A DNA stretch of 64,000 nucleotides. Origin: Chitinibacter fontanus. GTDB taxonomy: Bacteria > Pseudomonadota > Gammaproteobacteria > Burkholderiales > Chitinibacteraceae. Under the pieces are notes generated by a model. It was not told the origin of the DNA. It worked only from the letters and a program-made list of their open reading frames with translations, and searched no databases. Where the stretch lies: assembly GCF_013423785.1 (NCBI RefSeq), contig NZ_CP058952.1, positions 1,240,001-1,304,000 on the forward strand. Direction: 5' to 3'. Below are positions 1 through 8,167 of the stretch, one piece after another (the first letter of the stretch is position 1; each line of letters begins with the position of its first letter). A program made the translations under genes and the position numbers.

Positions 1-96
1 GCGTTTGGCGAGTTTGTTGAAATTGTATTGCTGCTTTTTGTCAGCTTCAGTTTGCCGCGCTTGCTCAGCGTCGGCAGAAATCAGGGTATCGGTCAT
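1..96 (-). CDS. ttcA: TtcA, tRNA 2-thiocytidine synthetase (N-terminal fragment, cut by window edge)
   Basis: Only the first 32 residues are in the window. After about 19 variable residues they read KKQQYNFNKLAKR, which matches the conserved TtcA start (E. coli KEQYNLNKLQKR). TtcA thiolates cytidine 32 of some tRNAs and carries a PP-loop ATPase and an iron-sulfur cluster, both of which would lie outside the window. The ATG at 96 follows a GC-rich hairpin. The call rests on this short N-terminal match and on length-independent motif recognition. Confidence 0.7.
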   Translation of the reverse strand, partial: MTDTLISADAEQARQTEADKKQQYNFNKLAKR

Positions 97-105
97 GAAA
101 TGCGC

Positions 106-130
106 ACGGGGCTCGGTAAGAGCCCCGTGA
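106..130. other. Perfect GC-rich hairpin between the folM-like gene and ttcA
   Basis: CACGGGGCTC and GAGCCCCGTG form a 10-bp stem around a short GTAA-type loop. It lies 10 bp upstream of the ttcA ATG and about 73 bp after the folM-like stop. No T-run follows on either strand, so it is not a classical intrinsic terminator. It could pause transcription or hinder ttcA translation. Confidence 0.5.
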
Positions 131-202
131 TAGGTGATTGAATTGGCGACGATTTTACCGCAAATCAGACCTTACGTCGCGCCTTTCGGCGCGGTTGAAG
201 TG

Positions 203-940
203 CTACAAAACGATGCTGCGCCCACCATCCACCGGCAAAATCACGCCAGTCAGGTACGGCGCTTCGAGCAGAAAATAAATCGCTTGCGCCAAATCATCAG
301 GCTGGCCAATACGCCCCATTGGTATCGACCCCAAAATCTCTTCTTGTTTATCTTGGGTGAATATACCCCCTTCATCGGGCCAGATGTTTGCGCCGGGAGC
401 AACCGCGTTGACGCGCACAGCGGGCGCTAATTCGCGCGCCAGCGATTTGCTCATCGCCACCAAGCCGGCTTTAGCAACGGTGTACAAAGTATGCAAAGGA
501 AAAGGCCGTTCGACATGAATATCGACGATGCTAATAATTGCGCCGCCGGTTTCGCGCAGCGCCGGGGTCGCGGCTTGCGATAAAAACAGCGGGGCTTTCA
601 AGTTCGAGCCGAGTAAATCGAGCCAAGCGGCCTCGGTAAATTCGCCCACGGGCGTCGGGAAAAACGATGAGGCATTATTGATCAACGCATCGAGCCGACC
701 AAACTGCGCTAGCGCGGCGTTGACTAGCTCGGGCAAACGCTCGGTTTGCAATAAGTCGAGCTGAAACAGCGCCACCGAATCGGCGCGGATGGCATTGAGT
801 TCATCGGCCAAGGCCTGCGCCTGCTCCGCCGAGGCGCGGTAATGCAATAACACCCGCCAGCCACGCGCATGCAAATAGCGCACAATGCCTGCGCCCACCC
901 GCTTGGCCCCGCCAGTAATCAATACGACTTTATTATCCAC
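203..940 (-). CDS. folM: Pteridine reductase-like short-chain dehydrogenase (FolM type)
   Basis: 245-residue SDR with the pteridine-reductase variant of the cofactor motif, TGGAKRVG at residues 9-16 (PTR1 has TGAAKRLG). NNAS is at 88-91 and the catalytic Y153-x3-K157 (YTVAK) is present. An Asp at about 140 (SIVDIH) replaces the usual SDR serine, as in pteridine reductases. These enzymes reduce dihydropterins or dihydrofolate with NADPH in the cytoplasm. It is divergent from the MidA-like gene across 54 bp and upstream of ttcA on the same strand. The family is secure; the exact substrate (dihydromonapterin or dihydrofolate) is inferred. Confidence 0.8.
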   Translation of the reverse strand: MDNKVVLITGGAKRVGAGIVRYLHARGWRVLLHYRASAEQAQALADELNAIRADSVALFQLDLLQTERLPELVNAALAQFGRLDALINNASSFFPTPVGEFTEAAWLDLLGSNLKAPLFLSQAATPALRETGGAIISIVDIHVERPFPLHTLYTVAKAGLVAMSKSLARELAPAVRVNAVAPGANIWPDEGGIFTQDKQEEILGSIPMGRIGQPDDLAQAIYFLLEAPYLTGVILPVDGGRSIVL

Positions 941-994
941 TTGCTCACACCACCCATTACAATAGCGTTTTTGTTCGATTTAACCGCCCGCATC

Positions 995-2161
995 ATGACC
1001 CAAGCCCAACTACCAGCCCCATCCGCCGACGCGCTCGCTGCCAGCGAACAACTTTGTCAGCACATTCGCCAGCAGATTGCGGCACAGGGCGGCTGGCTGC
1101 CATTTGTCGATTATATGCGGCTGGCGCTGTACACGCCGGGTTTGGGCTATTACAGCGGCGGCGCGGCCAAATTTGGCACCGCCGGTGACTTTATCACAGC
1201 GCCGGGGCTTTCCCCGCTGTTTGGTGGTAGTGTGGCGGCAACGATTGCGCATGTTTTGGCGGAAAGCGGCGGGAATATAATTGAGGTGGGCGCAGGCACA
1301 GGCCAATTGGCAGCGCAAATTCTCGCTGAGCTGGAACGACTGGATCAGTTGCCAGCGCAATACGGCATTCTGGAATTATCGGGCGAGCTGCGCGAGCGTC
1401 AATTACAAACACTGCAAACGCTGGTGCCGCATCTGGCCGAGCGCGCGGTGTGGCTGGAAACTTTGCCAAGCGAGTTTGTCGGCGTGATTGTCGGTAATGA
1501 AGTGCTCGATGCGATGCCTTGTGAAGTCATTCAACTGAACGATGGCGCATGGCAACGGCGTGGCATTGTGGTCAATGACGAGGGTTTTGCGTGGGAAAAC
1601 CGCGCGCTCGATCCAATCAAAGACGCTGCGATTTTGGCCACCTGCGCACGCTGGCCGCAGATTCCGGGCTATACCAGCGAAATTCAAATCGAAGCGCAAG
1701 GCTTTATCAAAGCGCTATCCAATAGCCTGCAACGCGGCATGATTTTAATGCTCGATTATGGCTTTCCAGCCGGCGAGTTTTACCACCCGGAGCGCAGCAT
1801 GGGCACACTGATCGGTCATTATCGCCATCACACCGTGCACGATGTATTTCATTATCCGGGGCTGACTGATCTCACTTGCCATATCGACTTTTCGGCGATG
1901 TATAGCGCCGCAGAGCAATCTGGACTTGCGCTAGATGGCTATACATCGCAGGCGAGTTACTTGCTCGATTGTGGCATTCTGGAACGTGCGGCACTGCTCG
2001 ATAGCAAATCGGTCGAATATCTACGCACCGCTGCCGCGCTGCAAAAATTGCTTGGTCACGCAGAAATGGGTGAGCTATTTAAAGTGATTGCGTTCTCACG
2101 CGAGCTGGAAGGAGCGACCGCACCCGGCTTTCGCGGACAAGATCGATCAGGCGAGCTGTAA
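995..2161 (+). CDS. MidA/NDUFAF7-family SAM-dependent methyltransferase (DUF185)
   Basis: 388 residues from the ATG at 995, which was chosen because upstream in-frame codons run into the divergent folM promoter region. The family-specific stretch GDFITAP is at about 64-70, the SAM-binding loop VGAGTG at about 98-103, and GNEVLDAMP further on. Eukaryotic members methylate an arginine of complex I subunit NDUFS2; bacterial members are mostly uncharacterised soluble proteins. Nothing nearby identifies the substrate. Confidence 0.85.
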   Translation: MTQAQLPAPSADALAASEQLCQHIRQQIAAQGGWLPFVDYMRLALYTPGLGYYSGGAAKFGTAGDFITAPGLSPLFGGSVAATIAHVLAESGGNIIEVGAGTGQLAAQILAELERLDQLPAQYGILELSGELRERQLQTLQTLVPHLAERAVWLETLPSEFVGVIVGNEVLDAMPCEVIQLNDGAWQRRGIVVNDEGFAWENRALDPIKDAAILATCARWPQIPGYTSEIQIEAQGFIKALSNSLQRGMILMLDYGFPAGEFYHPERSMGTLIGHYRHHTVHDVFHYPGLTDLTCHIDFSAMYSAAEQSGLALDGYTSQASYLLDCGILERAALLDSKSVEYLRTAAALQKLLGHAEMGELFKVIAFSRELEGATAPGFRGQDRSGEL

Positions 2162-2169
2162 AGCACTCA

Positions 2170-3129
2170 TTACGGCAGCCAGCTAATGCGGCTGCGCAAA
2201 GCGGGGGAAATACTCAGCTTCCAGCGCTCCACCTGCGCGCGGCTCAGCATGACACGCCCACTGCCGCCATAGCGTAGCGGCAAGGTCTGTACAGGATGCT
2301 GCAATTGCAGTTTGGCCATACTGCCAGCCTGCGCTCCCTGCTCAAACCCAGTGAGCACAACACCACCAACGGCGGCATTGCGGCCAATTTGAAAATCCCA
2401 AAAGCCAAACAAAGGAATTTTGCTATTGGCCTGACTCCAGCGCATCACCTCATCGGCATCCACATTGCGGTAGGTTTCATCGACCAGCGCCTGATAAGTG
2501 CCAATCACCACGGCATCATAATTTTCATGTGCGCTGAGAATGACTTTTTTCCAACCGTCGAGCGCACTGATTAATTGCACCTCAACCCCATCAGCGTGCA
2601 ACTGCAGGATGTCTTCGCGCAAAATATGTGCCGAGCGTTCTTCATCCATGAGCACCAAAATCCGCCGAGTATGCGGCAACAACTCACGAATCAGCGCAAA
2701 ATTAGGCTTATAGCGCGGGCGCTCTAGCACCCCGGTTACTTTAGGCGGCAATTTACCACCCTCAAAATAGCGCTCTGGAGCGGCATTGACCCCCAAAAAG
2801 ACCGTTGGGATATTCATTCGAGCCAGTTTTGGCCCCAGCAAAGCCAGCGCAGCGTCATCACCCAGGATCGCCAACGCAGGTGGTTGCTGCTGAATCTGGG
2901 CCAATGCCATTCTGGCTTGCTGTAAATGCTCGCTGGTTGGCAGTCGCTTGGTATCGAGCGATATAAAGGATAGCTCAGCGACCCCATCGAGCTTGCTCTT
3001 GATGCCCTGCAGATAATCTTTATCCCAGCTATTTTCCGGATGATAGCTCTCGATCACGGTCACCAAAGGCAAGGCAAGCGCAGCCTGAGCCCATAGCAAA
3101 CCAGCGAGCAAAATCCAGCTGGGACGCAT
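2170..3129 (-). CDS. ABC-transporter-type periplasmic substrate-binding protein (type 1 PBP fold)
   Basis: 319 residues beginning MRPSW with a clear signal peptide (hydrophobic segment ending AALA). The body resembles the ABC substrate-binding family PF04392: a sugar-binding-like two-lobed fold, with TVFLGV and LVLMDEE strands. The ATG at 3129 follows the gcvR-like stop by 2 bp, so the two genes are probably co-transcribed. No permease or ATPase gene is adjacent, so it may be an orphan binding protein or sensory partner. The ligand is unknown. It ends 8 bp from the convergent midA-like stop. Confidence 0.65.
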   Translation of the reverse strand: MRPSWILLAGLLWAQAALALPLVTVIESYHPENSWDKDYLQGIKSKLDGVAELSFISLDTKRLPTSEHLQQARMALAQIQQQPPALAILGDDAALALLGPKLARMNIPTVFLGVNAAPERYFEGGKLPPKVTGVLERPRYKPNFALIRELLPHTRRILVLMDEERSAHILREDILQLHADGVEVQLISALDGWKKVILSAHENYDAVVIGTYQALVDETYRNVDADEVMRWSQANSKIPLFGFWDFQIGRNAAVGGVVLTGFEQGAQAGSMAKLQLQHPVQTLPLRYGGSGRVMLSRAQVERWKLSISPALRSRISWLP

Positions 3130-3131
3130 AC

Positions 3132-3635
3132 TCACGCCACCCACTCAACCATCAGGTCATCCGCGATGGCTTCCAATGCCTGCCGTACCAGCGCTAAATC
3201 AAGATGAGCTGGCGCAGATAACTCGGCACTGGCATGAAACATCACATCACCTGACATTGGAGCACTCTCCAGCCAGGTACTCAGCTTTTCAACATTCACT
3301 TGATGCCGCGCCAAAATCGCCGCCACGGCTTTAACAATCCCAATCCGGTCATGCCCAACTAGCCGCAACGTGACTTGTTGCTGGGCGGGCTGGCGATCTT
3401 CCTGATCGAGCACGCCACGCACGTCTAGGTCAGGTAATTGCTGCAAAGCATTCAATAGCGTCGCGCCATCTTGCTCCACGGCGACTTTAACGATGCCGGC
3501 AAATTGCCCGGCGAGGCGCGAGAACGATGACTCTAGCCAATTACCGGCCTGCGCCGAAATCACCGCAGCTAACTGCTCAACCAAGCCCGGCTTATCTTGC
3601 CCCAGTACCGAAACGATCAATACATTCTTCGTCAT
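3132..3635 (-). CDS. gcvR: GcvR-like protein with two ACT domains
   Basis: 167 residues from an internal ATG at 3635 preceded by GGGGA at good spacing. The first ACT domain is at about 1-75 (VLGQDKPGLVEQLAAVI), the second at about 85-165 (LVGHDRIGIVKAVAAIL). This layout matches GcvR, the accessory repressor that binds GcvA and modulates glycine-cleavage operon expression in response to glycine. No gcvA or gcv genes are in the window, so the role is inferred from domain architecture. It lies immediately upstream of the binding-protein gene. Confidence 0.7.
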   Translation of the reverse strand: MTKNVLIVSVLGQDKPGLVEQLAAVISAQAGNWLESSFSRLAGQFAGIVKVAVEQDGATLLNALQQLPDLDVRGVLDQEDRQPAQQQVTLRLVGHDRIGIVKAVAAILARHQVNVEKLSTWLESAPMSGDVMFHASAELSAPAHLDLALVRQALEAIADDLMVEWVA

Positions 3636-3780
3636 GCCATTCCCCAATGATTGATTTGCTTATTCTGCCGTACTAATGCGGTGAAATCGCGACGGCTTAG
3701 CACTGGAGCATAGCGATTAGCCTGCGCCTCTGGCAACGCTGTATGGATTTGGTGAGAGCATCAGACACCAAAAACAACAA

Positions 3781-3804
3781 AGCCCTCATTGCTGAGGGCT
3801 TTGT
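3781..3804 (-). terminator. Intrinsic terminator (bidirectional in form)
   Basis: AAAGCCCTCA and TGAGGGCTTT flank a 4-base loop. On the minus strand the stem is followed by GTTGTTTTTGG. It lies 58 bp past the stop of the outer-membrane-protein gene and ends that transcript. Bases 3636-3780 upstream hold no recognisable gene and probably carry the gcvR promoter. Confidence 0.75.
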
Positions 3805-3861
3805 TGTTCATTAGAGCAGCGTATAGACCAGCTCTACCAGCCCCAGATCGGGCTTGTAGAC

Positions 3862-4752
3862 TTAAAACGAGCCAGAGGCCGTCAGCGCCAAAAATGGCAT
3901 GGCATCATGTTTTTCAGTGCGCACAACCTGATTTTGGGCATTGCGAATCTCAAACTCGCCCCCCATCGCGGCACCGGCATAGGCATCAAAGCGCAGCTCT
4001 TTGCTGATGCTGTAGCTGGCACGCATGAAAACCGGCATCGAGTTATCTTCTAGCAAGCCATTGGCCGCTACTTGATTCTGCCCAGACAGACGTGAAGTAA
4101 AACTGCGGAAAGTACCACCAGCGCCCAATTCCAGCGCCGGCGTGGCTTTCCAGCTCAGCTCCAGCCCTGCGGGGCCGGCGGGACCTGCTTTAAACGGATT
4201 GGCCAATCGCAGACTATCGGTAATTTGCCAATTCACGACCAAAAATGGAAATACACTGGCGTCTTCCAACCCGGTCCAAGCGCTCACCCCCAAACCCAGC
4301 ATCAAGCTTGGTGAAATCATCTTGGCTGCAAATGCAGTAGCGCCATAGCTAACGCTATCACGGTTTGCGGCTCCGCTTTCAGAAGACAATTCCACACCGG
4401 GGGCCACGCTATACAACCAGCCCGAGCTACTAGCAAATGTGTAGGGCACAGCCACAGTCCAGCGGTGCAATACGCCCCAAGGCTGCTCTACATTGCCCCA
4501 GGCTTTGACATCGTGAAATGTCCAATCTTGCCGTGATGCAGCAAGATCGATCCCAATGCTGCTTTGAGCATCAAGCTGCTGATTGACGCCAATTGAAGCC
4601 ATCATCCAAGTAGCATCGGCGCTACCACCCGAATCCAGATTAAACTCAGGCACCATCACCGGCGTAATTGCGTAGCTAATTTTCGTATCGCCAGCCTGTG
4701 CAGCCAAGCTAGTGGCGGCCAGTAGCGTGCCGCAGATTAGGGTTTTCAACAT
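3862..4752 (-). CDS. Predicted outer-membrane beta-barrel protein, function unknown
   Basis: 296 residues. The ATG at 4752 was chosen because it begins a signal peptide (MLKTLICGTLL...AAQA) and follows GAGAG. The body consists of alternating amphipathic strands rich in Gly, Ser and aromatic residues, and it ends in Phe (TASGSF), a typical beta-barrel C-terminal signature. It may belong to the DUF6268-type barrels, but I cannot confirm that. It lies 56 bp downstream of gspK on the same strand, so it may be read from the secretion operon, and it has its own terminator. Confidence 0.6.
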   Translation of the reverse strand: MLKTLICGTLLAATSLAAQAGDTKISYAITPVMVPEFNLDSGGSADATWMMASIGVNQQLDAQSSIGIDLAASRQDWTFHDVKAWGNVEQPWGVLHRWTVAVPYTFASSSGWLYSVAPGVELSSESGAANRDSVSYGATAFAAKMISPSLMLGLGVSAWTGLEDASVFPFLVVNWQITDSLRLANPFKAGPAGPAGLELSWKATPALELGAGGTFRSFTSRLSGQNQVAANGLLEDNSMPVFMRASYSISKELRFDAYAGAAMGGEFEIRNAQNQVVRTEKHDAMPFLALTASGSF

Positions 4753-4808
4753 GGTTACTCTCTTAATTGCGTTGCATAAATAAGGTTTTCGGCCGGCCAG
4801 CAGCTTGG

Positions 4809-5696
4809 CTAATACACCCGCCGCATCCACAACACGGTGGGCAGTTCGGATTTGGAACGGTCAAGCAAAGCGCGGTGCTGCAATAGCACAACGCCAAAGC
4901 GCGCGCCCATATCTGCCCAGAAAAAACTGCTTTTCACCCCCCAAAGCTCACGCGGTACTTCCGCGCGCAGCTCAGCGGGCAGTTGCTCTAAAAACTCATC
5001 CGTACTTGCAAAGTATTTGTTCCTACGCTTTGCCAGCACTTGCTCAGCGCGCGATACCCCCAGCTTTGGCAGATAAGCTGCTAACACTTCGGCCGAGACA
5101 AAATTGACATTCATACTGGAACGGGCCGGCAAAGCCACCACGTAGGGCTCCAGCGTTTGCAAGACGGCGGCATTATACCCGCTCAGTTGGGCTAATTCGT
5201 TAAGTTCGAGTAAAGGCTGAGGTACCACCGCACGTTTGCCCTGCTGCTGGCGCCAATGCGCTTCCAGTGCATCGGCCAGTTGCGCTGGCAAGCCCAGATT
5301 AAGCAGCAACTGCCGGTAGGCAGCCAAACCCAGCTCATCAATTTTGCCATCTGGGCTTAGCAAATTATTCAGATTAAAGCGCCCATTTAGCTCAATTAGC
5401 CGACCGCTAAGCCCGCCATTTTCAACCTTCATTTCCGGGATCGGAATCGCCCACGGCTTTAATAAATGATCCGGCAGGCCTTGCCGGGCATCATCACGCA
5501 AGGTCAGCCGCACCAATTGCAGCACCGACCATGTTGCAGCACGGGCCTCGGCGGTATCTTTACGAATTTCCAGCTGCTGCAAAGCACGTTGCTGACGCAG
5601 CATGAGTAAACCACCCACTGAGGCAACTAGGGCGGCCACCATCAGTACGGCAATAATCGCGACGCCCGCTTGGCGAGATTTGCAATGCGCCATCAT
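4809..5696 (-). CDS. gspK: GspK, type II secretion minor pseudopilin
   Basis: 295 residues. The prepilin-like N-terminus is RQAGVAIIAVLMVAALVASVG. It lacks the Glu at position +5 after the processing site, the usual peculiarity of GspK. The rest has the GspK fold with NGRFNLNNLL at about 103-112 and helical SAM-like domains (LEPYVVALP). GspK caps the pseudopilus tip with GspI and GspJ and has a large globular domain. Its ATG overlaps the gspJ stop by 4 bp (ATGA), showing translational coupling. Confidence 0.93.
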   Translation of the reverse strand: MMAHCKSRQAGVAIIAVLMVAALVASVGGLLMLRQQRALQQLEIRKDTAEARAATWSVLQLVRLTLRDDARQGLPDHLLKPWAIPIPEMKVENGGLSGRLIELNGRFNLNNLLSPDGKIDELGLAAYRQLLLNLGLPAQLADALEAHWRQQQGKRAVVPQPLLELNELAQLSGYNAAVLQTLEPYVVALPARSSMNVNFVSAEVLAAYLPKLGVSRAEQVLAKRRNKYFASTDEFLEQLPAELRAEVPRELWGVKSSFFWADMGARFGVVLLQHRALLDRSKSELPTVLWMRRVY

Positions 5697-6295
5697 GGAA
5701 TTAGAAACACCCGTTCGTAACTGCCACTACGCTGCGCCACACGCACGCGTATCGCCCGTGGCCGCATGTTAGCAACAGCCCAAGTGGGCAACCATTGATT
5801 ATTTTGATCCAGAAAAGCCAGCTCGCATTGGCTTAGATTGTTAAGCAGCACATGCACAACCGGCGTGTCCTCTGCGGCCAGATCAGGGCGGGGATACAGC
5901 TTGAGCTGCAAACTTTGCGCGCGGCATTCATACACGCCGTGTAACGGGGCACGATTGGCGTCAAAACGGATAAATTCCAGCCCTTGCGGCACTTGCACAC
6001 TACTCACGCTGCGCAACGGGGCTTGCAGCGCGCCGTTGGCATCACGCCACGGCCGCGGCGCTAGCTGGCTCAGGTCGTTTTCGATGCGCTCAAATGCCAG
6101 CGTCAGCTCGCGCCAATATTGAGTTTCACTGACCACAGCGCTGCGCGTATCAATCACCATACTCACCCCACGGTAGGTAATTAAACTCATCAACGCAAAG
6201 ATGGTCAGCGCCACCAAAATTTCCAATAGCGTAAAACCAGATACAAATTTAATGCGGGGTATAGACTGCAAAGCCAATCTGGAATTAGCCCACAT
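5693..6295 (-). CDS. gspJ: GspJ, type II secretion minor pseudopilin
   Basis: 200 residues from the ATG at 6295. The ORF remains open upstream, but this start lies just after the gspI stop. The prepilin motif VSGFTLLEILVAL gives cleavage after Gly and Glu at +5, followed by a hydrophobic helix and a GspJ-type globular domain (LSQLAPRP, LEFIRFDANRAPLHGVYEC). GspJ forms the heterotrimeric pseudopilus tip with GspI and GspK. It sits in the operon gspF-G-H-I-J-K. Confidence 0.93.
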   Translation of the reverse strand: MWANSRLALQSIPRIKFVSGFTLLEILVALTIFALMSLITYRGVSMVIDTRSAVVSETQYWRELTLAFERIENDLSQLAPRPWRDANGALQAPLRSVSSVQVPQGLEFIRFDANRAPLHGVYECRAQSLQLKLYPRPDLAAEDTPVVHVLLNNLSQCELAFLDQNNQWLPTWAVANMRPRAIRVRVAQRSGSYERVFLIP

Positions 6296-6299
6296 GGCA

Positions 6300-6668
6300 T
6301 TACTCTGCTTTTGCGGCATAAAACACCTGTAGCGAGAGCACATAATCGGGCTGTTTAGCGGCCATCACCGCCACTTCGATTCGACGAAAGCTGTAATTTG
6401 GGGTGGGGCTGACATTCATCCGGTAAATAAACTGCTCGCCACCTTGCTCGACATTGCCCTGCGTCGAGCCGGTCTCCGGAAAGGCGCGCTGCGCCAGATT
6501 TTGATTCACCAGATTACTCGCCACCCAGCTTGCCAAGGTACGCGTACGGTAATCGATTAGTGTATCGGTACTGCCAATCACCAAGCGTGCTGCTGCCGCC
6601 AGCGTAATACCCAGCACCGCCAGTGCAATCAAGACCTCAATCAGTGTAAAGCCGCGTGATATTTTCAT
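6300..6668 (-). CDS. gspI: GspI, type II secretion minor pseudopilin
   Basis: 122 residues, the normal GspI length. Prepilin motif SRGFTLIEVLIALAVL with Glu +5; the downstream WVASNLVNQ is typical of GspI. It nucleates pseudopilus tip assembly with GspJ and GspK in the inner membrane and periplasm. The ATG overlaps the gspH stop (ATGA) and the stop lies 4 bp before gspJ. Confidence 0.93.
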   Translation of the reverse strand: MKISRGFTLIEVLIALAVLGITLAAAARLVIGSTDTLIDYRTRTLASWVASNLVNQNLAQRAFPETGSTQGNVEQGGEQFIYRMNVSPTPNYSFRRIEVAVMAAKQPDYVLSLQVFYAAKAE

Positions 6669-7192
6669 GGCGCGACCTGCGGCACGCCCGAGGCTGGCAC
6701 TGGGCTGCGACCATCATCGAGCGCAAAGCGCCCCATCACATCAGCCACCACGCGCAGCTTTTGCTCGCCGCCCTGCAATTCAATCACAAACGGCTCAATC
6801 ACCCCATCACTGGGAAACAACACCCGCTCGCCCAATGGTCGTGCCTGCTGATTGACGCTTTGCGCGCTAATGCGCACCTCGTCGGCGAGCCGTGTGCTGC
6901 GTAGGGCATCATTATTACTAATCGGCTCCCACTCCAGCCGCTCGGTTTGCACCCAGAATTGGTAGGCAGCCCCATCGCTAGTCCACGCCAGCAAGTGCCC
7001 CTTGGCTACGGCTTCATCCCGCGCGGCTTCAAACTGCAGCACCAGCCGTTCCGCTGCTTCGGGCACACCGCTGCCACGATTAAATTTGAACGCCACAAAG
7101 CTAGTGGCAATCAAAATAATCGCCGTGACGACGAGGATTTCGAGCAGGGTGAAGCCGGATTGTGGGCGAAGGTGTATCAAATTAACGCTCAT
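6665..7192 (-). CDS. gspH: GspH, type II secretion minor pseudopilin
   Basis: 175 residues. Prepilin motif QSGFTLLEILVVTAIILIATSF, then the GspH globular domain with RLVLQFEAARDEAVAKG and GVIEPFVIEL. GspH links the major pilin GspG to the tip complex. It is separated from gspG by about 480 bp of repeat-rich DNA, unlike the tightly overlapping H-I-J-K genes, so it may have its own promoter or be expressed at lower level than gspG. Confidence 0.9.
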   Translation of the reverse strand: MSVNLIHLRPQSGFTLLEILVVTAIILIATSFVAFKFNRGSGVPEAAERLVLQFEAARDEAVAKGHLLAWTSDGAAYQFWVQTERLEWEPISNNDALRSTRLADEVRISAQSVNQQARPLGERVLFPSDGVIEPFVIELQGGEQKLRVVADVMGRFALDDGRSPVPASGVPQVAP

Positions 7193-7257
7193 GAAACCAT
7201 TTTAAATTAGTGCCTTCGGCACAGCTCTTTACAGTCGCAATCCGCGACGGGGACTAC

Positions 7258-7296
7258 CTTTCTTTGGGATTTTTTATATTCAATCCCCAAAGAAAG
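7258..7296. repeat. Stem-loop with CTTTCTTTGGG arms
   Basis: CTTTCTTTGGGAT (7258-7270) pairs with ATCCCCAAAGAAAG (7283-7296) around an AT-rich loop, with one bulged C. It is not followed by a T-run on the minus strand. Similar TTTCTTTG / CAAAGAAA hairpins are common in proteobacterial intergenic repeats. Its function is unknown. Confidence 0.5.
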
Positions 7297-7449
7297 TAAG
7301 CATCGAGCTACGCCCCCCCGCCTGCGGCCCTCCGGGCTTCCCTCGGTTGGTCGCGAACCAAACGGTCAAACTGTTTGTCTCGCTCCACTTCCTCGGCGAT
7401 GGGCGACAGGGGATTTAAAGCCCTAGACCGACGAGCGGAGCTCAATCAA

Positions 7450-7487
7450 CAAAGTAGGTCGGATGAGCGCAGCGTTATCCGACTTTG
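7450..7487. repeat. REP-like palindrome (GTCGGATgaGCGCAGCgttATCCGAC)
   Basis: GTCGGAT and ATCCGAC (7458-7483) flank a GCGCAGC centre, and CAAAGT / ACTTTG extend the stem outward. The core resembles the widespread proteobacterial intergenic palindrome of the form GTAGG-TCGGAT-AGCGCAGCGT-ATCCGAC. Only one copy was noticed in the window. Confidence 0.6.
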
Positions 7488-7557
7488 TGCATCACCAAAA
7501 ATTGGCTAAGGCCTTCGGCTCGCCTGAGCTACCACAGCGACGGCAGGCCATTTTCGC

Positions 7558-7668
7558 GTAGCGAGAAGTGCAAAGCCAAGGCATGCCGAGGAGAAAAACC
7601 GGAATTTACTCCAGTAAATGAGAATTTTTCCCCGCAGGCATAACGCCGGATTTGCGCTTCGCAGTAGC
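7558..7668 (-). repeat. Stop-proximal structured repeat, copy A (after gspG)
   Basis: 111 bp. On the plus strand it starts GTAGCGAG and ends GCAGTAGC. It has a central hairpin ATTTACT-CC-AGTAAAT framed by CCGGA and GAGAATT, and the outer halves are complementary (GCGAGAAGTGCAAAGCC against GGATTTGCGCTTCGC). It lies 5 bp beyond the gspG stop codon. Copies B (8168-8280) and C (19061-19171) share layout and orientation but have different, compensated hairpin sequences. Confidence 0.75.
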
Positions 7669-7673
7669 AAAAA

Positions 7674-8090
7674 TTATTGCTGCCACGAGCCAATTTGCGT
7701 TTCAGGCGCCCCCGCCTGCCCATCCGGGCCATAGCTGAGCACATCAATCTCACCATGCGCACCCGGGTTCAGATACACATAATCCGCACCCCACGGGTCT
7801 TTCGGGGCTTTTTCCAGATAGCCGCCGCTTTTCCAATTGGCAGGTACTGGTTCGGTTTGGGGTTTAGCCACCAGTGCTTTCAATCCTTGCTCGGTGGTCG
7901 GATAGCGACCGTTATCCAATTTATACAGTTTCAATGCCGCCATAATCGCCGACACATCCTGCTTGGCCGCCACAATCCGCGCTTCGTTGGGGCGATTCAT
8001 GATTTTAGGCACGATCAGCGCGCCCAAAATCGCCAAGATCGACACGACCACCAAAATTTCAATCAAGGTAAAACCACGGCTTTTCTTCAT
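7674..8090 (-). CDS. gspG: GspG, type II secretion major pseudopilin
   Basis: 138 residues from the ATG at 8090. Prepilin motif KKSRGFTLIEILVVVSILAILGALIVP with Glu +5, NRPNEA after the helix, and the conserved LYKLDNGRYPTTEQGLKALV and WGADYVYLNPG segments of major pseudopilins. GspG polymerises into the periplasmic piston. The gene is bracketed by two copies of the structured repeat, so its mRNA segment may be processed or stabilised separately, which would suit a subunit needed in excess. Confidence 0.95.
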   Translation of the reverse strand: MKKSRGFTLIEILVVVSILAILGALIVPKIMNRPNEARIVAAKQDVSAIMAALKLYKLDNGRYPTTEQGLKALVAKPQTEPVPANWKSGGYLEKAPKDPWGADYVYLNPGAHGEIDVLSYGPDGQAGAPETQIGSWQQ

Positions 8091-8103
8091 TATTACTCCA
8101 TCG

Positions 8104-8151
8104 GGGTATAGCCCCATAAACAACAATATAATTAGTCTGTAATCAAATACT
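8104..8151. repeat. Degenerate copy of the ~50-bp GGGTAT inverted repeat
   Basis: The left arm GGGTATAGCCCC is intact and an internal ATTAG is present, but the right arm (ATCAAATACTG) keeps only ATAC of the expected GCWATACCC. Spacing fits the family. It overlaps the leader just upstream of the gspG start. Confidence 0.4.
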
Positions 8152-8167
8152 GCAACACTTTAGATTT

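Larger units (their letters stand above)
7193..7557. other. Non-coding, repeat-rich gap inside the gsp operon
   Basis: I find no credible gene here. It contains a small GTGCC-TTC-GGCAC hairpin near 7211, a long stem-loop at 7258-7296, a C-run near 7313-7319, a stretch rich in short palindromes, and a REP-like palindrome at 7450-7487. A 111-bp structured repeat begins at 7558. Together these make the only large interruption of the F-to-K block. Confidence 0.6.

Noticed and set aside
7529..7762. 77-codon minus-strand ORF overlapping gspG and repeat A
   Set aside because: It runs through the structured repeat and the gspG end in another frame and has no start signal. An artefact of the repeat.
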